Shown one piece after another: positions 8,041 to 15,904 of a DNA stretch of 64,000 nucleotides. The first letter of the stretch is position 1. The number at the start of each line of letters is the position of its first letter. This stretch comes from Pseudomonadota bacterium (lineage in GTDB: Bacteria > Pseudomonadota > Alphaproteobacteria > Sphingomonadales > Sphingomonadaceae), in the NCBI GenBank assembly GCA_020160755.1, contig JAIUPN010000001.1, positions 682,001 through 746,000 on the forward strand, written 5' to 3'. Position numbers and translations under genes: made by a program. The notes beneath the pieces were generated by a model. The model was not told where the DNA came from, searched no databases, and worked only from the letters and a program-made list of their open reading frames with translations.

Positions 8041-9219
8041 TCAATCGACCCCGATCCAGCGCCCGCTGAACGGGCCATATCCTTCAAGCGCGCGAGCATA
8101 GAGTTTTTCATAGGCCGCGACCATATGTGTTTCGTCGAAGCGGTCGCGGGCGACGATCCGGTTCCGGGCGCCGATTTCGGCCCGCAGCCCCGGATTTTCG
8201 ACCAGTTTCTGCAGCGCCGCACGAAAAGCCGGTTCGTCGGCGGCGATATAGGGCCGGTTCGCTTCCGATACCATCGCGGCGACATCACCCACCGCGGGGC
8301 TGGCGACGGGCAGTCCCGCCGCCATCGCCTCGACGACCGCAATCGGCATCTGCTCGCTGCGCGACGACAGCGCGAGAAGGTCGAAATGCCCGATCCAGCG
8401 CGCGGGTTCGGGCATGAATCCGGGCATCACGAGGCGCCCCGCCATGCCGCACGCGGCCGCTTCGGCCCCGATCGCCTCGCGCTCGGGTCCCTCGCCGACG
8501 ATCACAAGGCGGACGTTCGGCGGCAGGGTCGCCACCGCACGGACCAGCCGCGGCAGATCCTTGACCTTGCGCAGCCCGGCGACGGTGCCGATCGCCACCT
8601 CGCCTTCGCGGCGGCTGAAACCTGGAATCGCAACGTCGGGGCCGCTGGCATAACGCGCGGTATCGATCCCGTTGCGGATCATTTCCACGCGGTCCCTCGC
8701 CCCCCATTCATCGACGGCAATCCGTTGTAGCGCGGTCGAAGGAACCACGACCGACTGCGCGGTGCGCAGCCCCACGCGGCGGAACAGATTGCGCTTCCAG
8801 TTGCGCCGGATACTCTCATCCTCGTTAAAGCCGTCCTCGTGGTGAATCAGCGCGGGCATACTGTGCCACAGGCGCGCGACATGGACCCGGCGCGCCATCA
8901 CCCCGTCCATTGCGCCCCAATTATAGCTGAGCACGAGTTCGAACCGCGTCATATAGTCCGCAAGGGCGCGATAGCGGGACAGCGACGGCTTGCCGTGGAG
9001 CGGCGGCGCGTCCGCGGGAAAATCGACGACCACGCCGGGATCGATGGCATCGCGCGCGCCGAGCGCCTCGGGCATCGCCGACAGGATCGTGTGATGCGCC
9101 CGGTCGCCCATCAAATTCATCAGCCGGACGGCGCGCGCCTCCTTGCCGCCGAGCGAGAAACTCGAATGGAGGTGCAGGATGCGGATCGGCCAGGGCGTTT
9201 CGGGCTCGTCCGCGCTCAC
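8041..9219 (-). CDS. Glycosyltransferase, GT4 type
   Basis: A 392-residue GT-B fold sugar transferase. The N-terminal domain begins IRILHLHSSFSLGGKEARAVRL, typical of GT4 family N-domains; the C-terminal donor-binding domain has GTVAGLRKVKDLPRLVRAV, then LVIVGEGPEREA, and the signature LALSSRSEQMPIAVVEAMAAGLPVAS with the Glu that contacts the nucleotide sugar. It likely adds a sugar to a cell-surface polymer or lipid. The GTG start at 9219 is chosen because it overlaps the stop of the upstream hydrolase (GTGA), and family similarity begins right after it; longer in-frame starts lie inside the hydrolase gene. Confidence 0.87.
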   Translation of the reverse strand: MSADEPETPWPIRILHLHSSFSLGGKEARAVRLMNLMGDRAHHTILSAMPEALGARDAIDPGVVVDFPADAPPLHGKPSLSRYRALADYMTRFELVLSYNWGAMDGVMARRVHVARLWHSMPALIHHEDGFNEDESIRRNWKRNLFRRVGLRTAQSVVVPSTALQRIAVDEWGARDRVEMIRNGIDTARYASGPDVAIPGFSRREGEVAIGTVAGLRKVKDLPRLVRAVATLPPNVRLVIVGEGPEREAIGAEAAACGMAGRLVMPGFMPEPARWIGHFDLLALSSRSEQMPIAVVEAMAAGLPVASPAVGDVAAMVSEANRPYIAADEPAFRAALQKLVENPGLRAEIGARNRIVARDRFDETHMVAAYEKLYARALEGYGPFSGRWIGVD

Positions 9220-10112
9220 GCTTGCGGAAGCTCCGCGACCCACGCGTCGATCGCGCCGCGCGCTTCGGGTTCGTCCATCGTCGGCGCATGTCCGACCCCG
9301 GGCACCTCGACCAGCCGCGCGCGCGGCAGTTCGGCGACCATCTTCTCGCCCGCCGATCGCGCGAGAATGTCCGAAAGTTCGCCGCGCAGGATCAACAGCG
9401 GAACATCGCCCAGCGCGCGGTACACCGGCCACAGGTCCATCGCGGCATCGCCGCCGGCGGAGACGCGCAGCGGCGCCGCGATCTGCTTGTCATAATCGGT
9501 AACGATCCGCCCCTCGGCGGTCAGCCGGTGGGTGCGCTTGGTCAGCCGCAGCCAGTCGTGGATTTCATACCCCGGATAAACCGCACCGTTGAGTTCGGCG
9601 AGTGCGCGCGCCGCGTGCATCCACGTCGGCTGGCTGCCGCCGGCACCGATATAGTCGCGAATCCGGTCGAGCCCCGCGGCCTGGAGTTCGGGCCCGACAT
9701 CGTTGAGCACCGCGCCGACCAGCCGCCCCGGCAGCGTCGCCGCCATCAGCATCGCGACCAGCCCGCCGAGCGAGGTGCCGATCGCGGCGAACCGCTCGAT
9801 CCCCAGCTCGTCGAGCAGCGCGACGACATCCTGCACATAGGTCAGCGGGACATAGGTCATCGGATCCTTGGCATAGGCGCTTTCGCCGCGGCCGCGAAAT
9901 TCGATCACGATCACCTTGCGATATTGCGCGACATGCGGCGCCAGCGTCTCGAAATCGCGGGCGTTGCGCGCAAGGCCCGGCATACACAGGATCGGCGGCG
10001 CCTTCTCGCTGCCATCGGGCCCCGCATAGACGCGCGCGTGCAGCCGGACGCCGTCGGACGACCACCAATATTGGTCCGACCAGTCGCGGCGGCTGTCCTG
10101 CTTTGCCAGAAT
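9216..10112 (-). CDS. Alpha/beta hydrolase with probable ATT start codon
   Basis: An alpha/beta hydrolase of about 298 residues. The oxyanion segment is ILCMPGLARNARDF, the nucleophile elbow GTSLGG holds the serine, the acid is probably the Asp of RGELSDIL and the histidine is in GVGHAPTMDEP. The first ATG in frame (9983) would remove the first beta strands and start inside the oxyanion loop. Upstream the frame stays open and encodes RDWSDQYWWSSDGVRLHARVYAG, the normal family N-terminus. No ATG, GTG or TTG is available there, but an ATT at 10112 is preceded by AAGGGGA with a six-base gap. It is coupled to the downstream glycosyltransferase by GTGA. Confidence 0.72.
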   Translation of the reverse strand: MLAKQDSRRDWSDQYWWSSDGVRLHARVYAGPDGSEKAPPILCMPGLARNARDFETLAPHVAQYRKVIVIEFRGRGESAYAKDPMTYVPLTYVQDVVALLDELGIERFAAIGTSLGGLVAMLMAATLPGRLVGAVLNDVGPELQAAGLDRIRDYIGAGGSQPTWMHAARALAELNGAVYPGYEIHDWLRLTKRTHRLTAEGRIVTDYDKQIAAPLRVSAGGDAAMDLWPVYRALGDVPLLILRGELSDILARSAGEKMVAELPRARLVEVPGVGHAPTMDEPEARGAIDAWVAELPQA

Positions 10113-10264
10113 GGCGCGTCCCCTTGCTTGGTGCCTTTGTTCTATCCCGCACGCGGGACTCGCCTGCGTCTATCGCCAACCACGCCGCGCGGCGCAAGCA
10201 ATCCGTGCCACGGGCGCGGCGCAGGTTGCCCCTGCCCGCTTTCGCCGATAAGACGCGGACGACC

Positions 10265-11710
10265 ATGAGCGAGCCCCTGATTTCCTTCGAACCCGCAACC
10301 GGCGAAGAGCTGTGGCGCGGGCCGGTCAGCGACGTCGATGCCGAAGTCGAAATAGCCCGCCGCGCCTGGCCCGAATGGGCGGCGAAACCCGTTACCTTCC
10401 GCACCGAAACGCTCCGCCGCTTCGTCGACCGGGTGAAGGCCGAGGGCGAAGCGCTCGCCGATCTGATCGCGCGCGAGACCGGAAAACCGCTCTGGGAAGC
10501 GCGCACCGAGGTCGAATCGGTTGCGAACAAGGTCAATATCTCGGTCACCGCCTATGCCGAACGCACGCCCAACCGGCGGATCGAAGGCGCGATGGGACTG
10601 CGCAACGCGGTGCGCCACAAACCGCATGGCGCGCTCGCGGTGCTCGGCCCTTATAATTTCCCGGCGCATCTGCCGAACGGCCATATAGTCCCTGCGCTGA
10701 TCGCGGGTAATTCGGTGCTGTTCAAACCGTCGGAAAAGACGCCCGCGGTCGGCGCGAAGCTCGTCGAGCTTTTCCACAGCGCTGGCGTGCCGCAAGAGGT
10801 GCTGCGCCTCGTCATCGGCGGCCCCGAAACGGGCAAGGCGCTCGCGGGCCACGAAGGCATCGACGGGCTGCTCTTCACCGGCTCGGCGCGCACCGGCCTT
10901 GCGCTCAACCGCCAGTTCGCGGGCCAGCCGGGCAAGATGCTCGCGCTCGAAATGGGCGGCAACAACCCCATCGTCGTGTGGGACACCGCCGACATCCGCA
11001 CCGCCGCGGTGCTCGTCGCGCAGTCGGCCTTCCTCAGCGCCGGGCAGCGGTGCAGCAACGCCCGGCGCCTGATCGTCCGCGACACCCTCGCCGACAAGCT
11101 GATCGAGGAGGTCCGCGACCTCGCGAACCGGCTGATCGTCGACCATCCGCACGCCGACCCCGCGCCCTATATGGGGCCGGTGATCGACAATGAGGCGGCC
11201 GACGGGCTGACCGAAAGCTTTCTGATCCTGATGTCGAACGGCGGACAGGTGATCCGCCACATGACGCGGCCCGTCGCGGGCCACCCCTTCCTGACGCCCG
11301 GCATCATCGACGTCACCGCGATGCCCGAACGCCCCGATATCGAGCTGTTCGGCCCGCTGCTCCAGGTCATCCGCGTGGCCACGTTCGAGGCCGCGATCGC
11401 CGAAGCGAACAACACCGCCTTCGGCCTGTCGGCGGCGCTGATCGGCGGCACACCGCAGCTCTACGACCAGTTCTGGGCCAATGCGCGTGCGGGCGTGATC
11501 AACTGGAACCGCCCGACCAACGGCGCGTCGTCGGCCGCGCCTTTCGGCGGGATCGGCCTGTCGGGCAACCACCGGCCGAGCGCCTTCTATGCCGCCGACT
11601 ATTGCGCCTATCCCGTTGCATCGTCCGAAAGCGACGCGATGCGCGCGTCGATCGGCGTCGGATTGCGCGATCCCGAGGGCTCGCAGCTGGTGACGAAGAA
11701 ATATCTTTGA
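10265..11710 (+). CDS. astD: Succinylglutamate-semialdehyde dehydrogenase-like ALDH
   Basis: A 481-residue aldehyde dehydrogenase with strong resemblance to AstD, which oxidises N-succinylglutamate semialdehyde in the arginine succinyltransferase pathway. The catalytic Cys is near residue 263 in SAGQRCSNARR and the general base Glu near residue 229 in LEMGGNNP; GPYNFPAHLPNGHIVPAL is the AstD-type cofactor segment. The start MSEPLISFEPATGEELWRG is the usual one although the frame is open upstream. No other ast gene is nearby, so a role in full arginine catabolism cannot be concluded from this window. It is divergent from the hydrolase gene. Confidence 0.82.
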   Translation: MSEPLISFEPATGEELWRGPVSDVDAEVEIARRAWPEWAAKPVTFRTETLRRFVDRVKAEGEALADLIARETGKPLWEARTEVESVANKVNISVTAYAERTPNRRIEGAMGLRNAVRHKPHGALAVLGPYNFPAHLPNGHIVPALIAGNSVLFKPSEKTPAVGAKLVELFHSAGVPQEVLRLVIGGPETGKALAGHEGIDGLLFTGSARTGLALNRQFAGQPGKMLALEMGGNNPIVVWDTADIRTAAVLVAQSAFLSAGQRCSNARRLIVRDTLADKLIEEVRDLANRLIVDHPHADPAPYMGPVIDNEAADGLTESFLILMSNGGQVIRHMTRPVAGHPFLTPGIIDVTAMPERPDIELFGPLLQVIRVATFEAAIAEANNTAFGLSAALIGGTPQLYDQFWANARAGVINWNRPTNGASSAAPFGGIGLSGNHRPSAFYAADYCAYPVASSESDAMRASIGVGLRDPEGSQLVTKKYL

Positions 11711-11713
11711 TTT

Positions 11714-11785
11714 CGTCACGCCGGGCATGATCCGGCATCCATTGTCGCGGTGAAACCATGCCCCCCGATCAAGTCCGGGGCGACG
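11714..11785. repeat. Intergenic palindromic repeats
   Basis: Two short imperfect palindromes, GCCGGgcatgatCCGGC (around 11720-11736) and CCCCGatcaagtCCGGGG (11763-11780), occupy the gap between astD and cobA. They look like the REP-like elements spread through sphingomonad intergenic regions; they may also act as a weak terminator for astD. Confidence 0.5.
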
Positions 11786-11868
11786 AGCGTGGTGGAGGCA
11801 ATTTTACCTTCACCAGCGTCAATAAAGGCTGCTTTGCCAATCGCGGCCCGCGCGATCATCTACGCTGA

Positions 11869-12657
11869 ATGGAAAAGACTCTCCCTCCCGCGGGCAAATT
11901 GTGGCTCGTCGGCGCCGGCCCGGGCGACCCCGACCTGCTGACGCTGCGCGCCGCGCGACTGCTGGAATCGGCCGATATCGTCGTCCATGACGGGCTCGTC
12001 GGCGAAGGCGTGCTCGCGCTGATCCCGCCGCATGTCGAACGGATCAGCGTCGCCAAGCAGCGCAGCCGCCACACGATGAAGCAGGACCTCATCAACGAAC
12101 TGCTCGTCCGCGAGACGCGCGCCGGCAAACAGGTCGTGCGCCTGAAGGGCGGCGATCCGTTCATCTTCGGCCGCGGCGGCGAGGAGCTCGACGCGGCGCG
12201 CGAAGCCGGCGTGGTGTGCGAGGTCGTCCCCGGAATCACTGCCGCCGCTGGCTGCGCGGCGCAGGCGGGCCTCCCCCTCACCCACCGCGAGGATGCGAGC
12301 GCGGTCAGTTTCGTCGCCGGGCAGTGCAAGGATCTGACCGATCAGGACTGGTCGGGGCTCGCGGGACATGGCCGCACTCTCGTCATCTATATGGGTCTCG
12401 CGACCGCCACCGCGATTGCCGACAAGCTGATCGCCGACGGCGTGTCGCCCGGCCTGCCCGTCGCGGTCGTCGAGCGCGGCACCACCGCCGACGCCCGCGT
12501 ACTGCGTAGCTTGCTCACCGATCTCGGCGACCTCGTCGCACGCGAGAAAGTCGCCAGTCCGGCCTTGATCATCGTCGGCAAGGTCGCGGCGCGCGCCGAC
12601 GCGCTCGACTGCCTCGGCACGCCGGGCGTCGCCGCTCAAATAAGGGATTTCACATGA
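11869..12657 (+). CDS. cobA: Uroporphyrinogen-III C-methyltransferase
   Basis: A 262-residue SAM-dependent methyltransferase that methylates uroporphyrinogen III at C2 and C7 to give precorrin-2, the precursor of sirohaem and cobalamin. The family signatures are LVGAGPGDPDLLTLRAARLL at the start, RLKGGDPFIFGRGGEE around residues 90-105, and EVVPGITAAAGCAAQAGLPLTHR. It has no Fe-chelatase/dehydrogenase domain, so it is the stand-alone CobA/SUMT form rather than full CysG. Being first in the operon with sulfite reductase, its product most likely serves the sirohaem of that enzyme. Its stop overlaps the next ATG by four bases. Confidence 0.93.
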   Translation: MEKTLPPAGKLWLVGAGPGDPDLLTLRAARLLESADIVVHDGLVGEGVLALIPPHVERISVAKQRSRHTMKQDLINELLVRETRAGKQVVRLKGGDPFIFGRGGEELDAAREAGVVCEVVPGITAAAGCAAQAGLPLTHREDASAVSFVAGQCKDLTDQDWSGLAGHGRTLVIYMGLATATAIADKLIADGVSPGLPVAVVERGTTADARVLRSLLTDLGDLVAREKVASPALIIVGKVAARADALDCLGTPGVAAQIRDFT

Positions 12658-12950
12658 AACTGCTCACGGGCAACGACCTGAAAACAGGATTTGTCACCTG
12701 GTGGACCGGCGCCGACTGGTCGCTGCATATCGAAGACGCCGCCGACGTCGGCGAGACGGGCGAGGCGATCCTCGCCGCCGAGGAAGGCGCACGCCGCGTC
12801 AACGCGCCCTATATCATCGCGGGCGAGGCGACCCCCGACGGCCCGCGCCCCGCGCACATCAAGGACCGCATCCGTGCGCTCGGCCCGACCGTGCGCCCCG
12901 ACCTGACATTGAAACCCGCCGATCCCGCGGCCGGCGACTGGGTGATCTGA
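12654..12950 (+). CDS. DUF2849 protein of the sulfate reduction operon
   Basis: A 98-residue protein of the DUF2849 family, recognised by TGFVTWWTGADWSLHIEDA and by its place before the sulfite reductase gene in many alphaproteobacteria. The function is unknown; the constant neighbourhood suggests an accessory role in sulfite reduction. It is coupled to cobA (ATGA overlap) and starts after AAATAAGGGA. One base separates its stop from the cysI start. Confidence 0.85.
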   Translation: MKLLTGNDLKTGFVTWWTGADWSLHIEDAADVGETGEAILAAEEGARRVNAPYIIAGEATPDGPRPAHIKDRIRALGPTVRPDLTLKPADPAAGDWVI

Positions 12951-12951
12951 C

Positions 12952-14583
12952 ATGTATAAATATGACGAATATGACCATGCGATGGTCGCCGCCCGCGTCG
13001 CCGAGTTTTCGGATCAGGTGAAGCGCCGCATCGCCGGGGAGATCACCGAGGACCAGTTCAAGCCGCTGCGCCTGATGAACGGCCTCTACCTCCAGCTTCA
13101 CGCCTATATGCTGCGCGTCGCGGTGCCCTATGGCACGCTCGACAGCCGCCAGATGCGCATGCTCGCCCATATCGCGCGCAAGTACGACCGCGATTACGGC
13201 CATTTCACCACGCGCCAGAATATCCAGTATAACTGGATCAAGCTCGAAGACGCGCCCGCGATCCTCGAGGATCTCGCCTCGGTCGAGATGCACGCGATCC
13301 AGACAAGCGGCAATTGCATCCGCAACATCAGTTCGGACCAGTGGGCCGGCGCCGCCGCCGACGAAATCACCGACCCGCGCCCGTGGGCCGAACTGCTCCG
13401 CCAATGGTCGAGCTTCCACCCCGAATTCAGCTATCTTCCGCGCAAGTTCAAGATCGCGGTGATCGCGGCGAACGAAGATCGCGCCGCGATGCGCCTCCAC
13501 GATATCGGCATCCAGATCGTCGAGAAGGACGGGCAGCACGGCGCTGCTTTCTACGTCGGCGGCGGCATGGGCCGCACCCCGATGATCGCGCCGCTGATCA
13601 AGGATTTCGTGCCGCTGGCCGACATGCTGAGCTACGCCGAGGCGTGTCTGCGCGTCTACAATCGCTACGGCCGCCGCGACAATATCTACAAGGCGCGGAT
13701 CAAGATCCTTATCCACGAACTCGGCGCCGACGAATATCGTCGCCAGGTCGAGGAAGAATTCAAGCATGTGAAGTCGCTTGGCATCGATCCGCCGAAGGCC
13801 GAATTCGACCGCATCGCGAAGCAATTCGCCCCGCCCCCGCTCGATGCCTCGGCGCCCGACGATATCGACCGGAGCGATCCCGATTTCGCGGTCTGGGTCG
13901 ACCAGAATGTCGCGGAGCACAAGGTTTCGGGCCATGCGATCGTCAACATCAGCCTGAAGCCCGTTGGCGGCATCCCCGGCGACGCCAGCTCGGCGCAGAT
14001 CGATGTGATGGCTAACCTTGGCGAGAAATACAGCCACGACGAACTGCGCGTTACCCACGCGCAGAACATCGTGCTGCCCCACGTTCGCAAGGCCGACCTT
14101 TACGCCGTCTGGCAGGCGCTCGACGCCGCGGGGCTCGCGACACCGAACCTCGACCTCATCAGCGATATCATCGCCTGCCCGGGGCTCGACTATTGCAGCC
14201 TCGCCAACGCGCGCTCGATCCCGGTCGCGCAGAAGATCGCGACGCGCTTTTCGGACCTCGGCCGCCAGAAAGAACTGGGCGAACTCAAGCTCAAGATTTC
14301 GGGCTGCATCAACGCGTGCGGCCATCACCACGCCGGCCACATCGGCATCCTTGGCGTCGACCGTAAAGGCACCGAAAACTACCAGCTTTCGCTCGGTGGA
14401 TCGGGCGCGGAGGACGTCAGCCTCGGCACGATAACCGGTCCCGGCTTCGACGAGGATGGCGTCGTCGACGCGATCGAACGCGTCACCGACAAATATCTTG
14501 CGACGCGCACCGAGGGCGAGCGCTTCGTCGACACCTTCCGCCGCGTCGGCATGGCCCCCTTCAAGGAGGCGATCTATGGTTGA
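12952..14583 (+). CDS. cysI: Sulfite reductase haemoprotein (nitrite/sulfite reductase family)
   Basis: A 543-residue sirohaem/4Fe-4S enzyme that reduces sulfite to sulfide with six electrons in assimilatory sulfate reduction. The N-terminal ferredoxin-like half has GTLDSRQMRMLAHIARKYDRDYGHFTTRQNIQYNWIKLED. The cluster and sirohaem ligands are CPGLDYCSLA and GCINACGHHHAGHIG (C-x5-C and C-x3-C) in the C-terminal half. Length and motif order fit this family. The operon (cobA, DUF2849, DUF934, cysH) argues strongly for sulfite rather than nitrite. The electron donor is not encoded here. Confidence 0.9.
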   Translation: MYKYDEYDHAMVAARVAEFSDQVKRRIAGEITEDQFKPLRLMNGLYLQLHAYMLRVAVPYGTLDSRQMRMLAHIARKYDRDYGHFTTRQNIQYNWIKLEDAPAILEDLASVEMHAIQTSGNCIRNISSDQWAGAAADEITDPRPWAELLRQWSSFHPEFSYLPRKFKIAVIAANEDRAAMRLHDIGIQIVEKDGQHGAAFYVGGGMGRTPMIAPLIKDFVPLADMLSYAEACLRVYNRYGRRDNIYKARIKILIHELGADEYRRQVEEEFKHVKSLGIDPPKAEFDRIAKQFAPPPLDASAPDDIDRSDPDFAVWVDQNVAEHKVSGHAIVNISLKPVGGIPGDASSAQIDVMANLGEKYSHDELRVTHAQNIVLPHVRKADLYAVWQALDAAGLATPNLDLISDIIACPGLDYCSLANARSIPVAQKIATRFSDLGRQKELGELKLKISGCINACGHHHAGHIGILGVDRKGTENYQLSLGGSGAEDVSLGTITGPGFDEDGVVDAIERVTDKYLATRTEGERFVDTFRRVGMAPFKEAIYG

Positions 14584-14989
14584 GCATATCCATTCCGACG
14601 GCGAAGAGCCCGCCGTCACCCTCGACGCCTTCCTGTCGCAGTCGAACGCGACCGCGGTGCGGCTCGAACCCGACGAGGACGCGCGCGCGCTGATCCCGCA
14701 CCTCGACCGGCTCGCGCTGATCGAGGTCGCCTTCCCGAAGTTTCGCGATGGCCGCGGCTATTCGTCGGCGCGCATCCTGCGCGAGGCGGGCTATGTCGGC
14801 GAACTGCGCGCGCAGGGCGACGTCCTCGTCGACCAGATCGCCTATATGAAACGCTGCGGTTTCGACACGTTCGCTCCCGAAAAGGCGCTAAACCCGGTCG
14901 ATATCGAGGCGGCGCTGGCGCGCTGGCCCGAACATTATCAGAGTGCCGCCGACGGCGCGGTGCCGATCTGGAAGCTGAGGCATGGCTGA
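14576..14989 (+). CDS. DUF934 protein of the sulfate reduction operon
   Basis: A 137-residue DUF934 protein. The core FPKFRDGRGYSSARILREAGYVGELRAQGDVLVDQ is the family signature. DUF934 genes lie between sulfite reductase and cysH in many alpha- and betaproteobacteria, and the protein is thought to help sulfite reduction, but the biochemical role is not known. The start is the ATG at 14576, which lies inside the end of cysI (8-base overlap) with AAGGAGG just upstream; the protein in turn overlaps cysH, so translation is coupled through the set. Confidence 0.88.
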   Translation: MVEHIHSDGEEPAVTLDAFLSQSNATAVRLEPDEDARALIPHLDRLALIEVAFPKFRDGRGYSSARILREAGYVGELRAQGDVLVDQIAYMKRCGFDTFAPEKALNPVDIEAALARWPEHYQSAADGAVPIWKLRHG

Positions 14990-15785
14990 CGTGGCTGCCT
15001 CTCCCCCCAAAGGCAGCGAGGATCGCACCCGCGACCGGATCGACGTGGCGCCGCGCTTCACGCAGGCCGATGTCATCCGCCTCAACAACCTGTTCCGCGG
15101 CCAGGATGCCGCCGAGGTCGTCGCAAGCGTCATCGGCGCGGGACTGCTCGGCGAAACCGCGATCGTGTCGAGCTTTGGCGCCGAAAGCGCGGTGCTGCTC
15201 CACCTCGTGGCGCAGGCCGCGCCCGACATGCCCGTGCTGTTCCTCGACACCGGCAAGCATTTTCCCGAAACGCTTGCCTATCGCGATACCCTCGCGGCGA
15301 AGCTGAAACTCAACATCGTCAACCTGACCCCCGATCCCGAAGATCTGGCGGCGAAGGACGCGACCGAACTGCGCTGGTCGTACGATCCCGACGGCTGCTG
15401 CGAAATCCGCAAGGTGAAGCCGCTCGAAAAGGCGCTCGCCGATTTCGACACGTCGATCACCGGCCGCAAGGGCTTCCAGTCGTCGACGCGGCAGGGCCTC
15501 GCGCGTTTCGAACTCGACGGCACCACCGGCCGCCTGAAGTTCAACCCGCTCGCCAACTGGACGCGCGAAGAGCTCGACGCCTATTTCGCGGCGCACGACC
15601 TGCCGCGCCACCCGCTCGAGGCCGAAGGCTATCCCTCGATCGGCTGCTCGCCCTGCACGTCGAAGGTCAAGCCGGGCGAAGACCCGCGCTCGGGCCGCTG
15701 GCGCGGCTGGGACAAGACCGAATGCGGCATCCACGCCGAAGTGACGCCGCTCGGCGACGATCCGGCGAACGACCCGGCGTTCTGA
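14982..15785 (+). CDS. cysH: Adenylyl-sulfate (APS) reductase
   Basis: A 267-residue reductase of the CysH family that reduces activated sulfate to sulfite with thioredoxin. The PP-loop-like region has VSSFGAESAVLLHLVAQ, the middle has the double cysteine CCEIRKVKPLEKAL, and the end has GCSPCTSKVKPGEDPRSGRW followed by ECGIH. The CC...CxxC set binds a 4Fe-4S cluster and marks the APS-using type rather than the PAPS type that lacks the cluster. The C-terminal ECGIH cysteine is the catalytic nucleophile. It closes the operon. Confidence 0.9.
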   Translation: MADVAASPPKGSEDRTRDRIDVAPRFTQADVIRLNNLFRGQDAAEVVASVIGAGLLGETAIVSSFGAESAVLLHLVAQAAPDMPVLFLDTGKHFPETLAYRDTLAAKLKLNIVNLTPDPEDLAAKDATELRWSYDPDGCCEIRKVKPLEKALADFDTSITGRKGFQSSTRQGLARFELDGTTGRLKFNPLANWTREELDAYFAAHDLPRHPLEAEGYPSIGCSPCTSKVKPGEDPRSGRWRGWDKTECGIHAEVTPLGDDPANDPAF

Positions 15786-15800
15786 CTTAGTGGTGTGTGT

Positions 15801-15899
15801 GCCCCCTGTGAAGGCAGGGGTCCATCTCCCGTCCGTGCGGCAAAGCGCAGCTTCCGATCGAGAGAGATCGTGATGGGCCCCTGCCTTCGCAGGGGCGCA
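15801..15899. repeat. Inverted intergenic repeat pair
   Basis: Between the convergent cysH and dnaB genes, two arms of about 25 bases face each other: the left arm contains CCCCTGTGAAGGCAGGGG (15803-15820) and the right arm, read on the minus strand, CCCCTGCGAAGGCAGGGG (15878-15895). Each arm is itself a hairpin and the match continues into TCCATC / CCCATC. About 50 bases separate them. It looks like a small palindromic intergenic element typical of this group and may serve as a two-way terminator. Confidence 0.65.
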
Positions 15900-15904
15900 G
15901 CTAA

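Noticed and set aside
9220..9432. N-terminal extension of the glycosyltransferase frame
   Set aside because: The extension overlaps the hydrolase gene, is Arg/Ala-rich noise, and the GTG at 9219 coupled to the hydrolase stop fits better.
11711..11868. Possible cobalamin or SAM riboswitch before cobA
   Set aside because: No conserved B12-box or SAM-type elements are seen; the gap is filled by short palindromic repeats.
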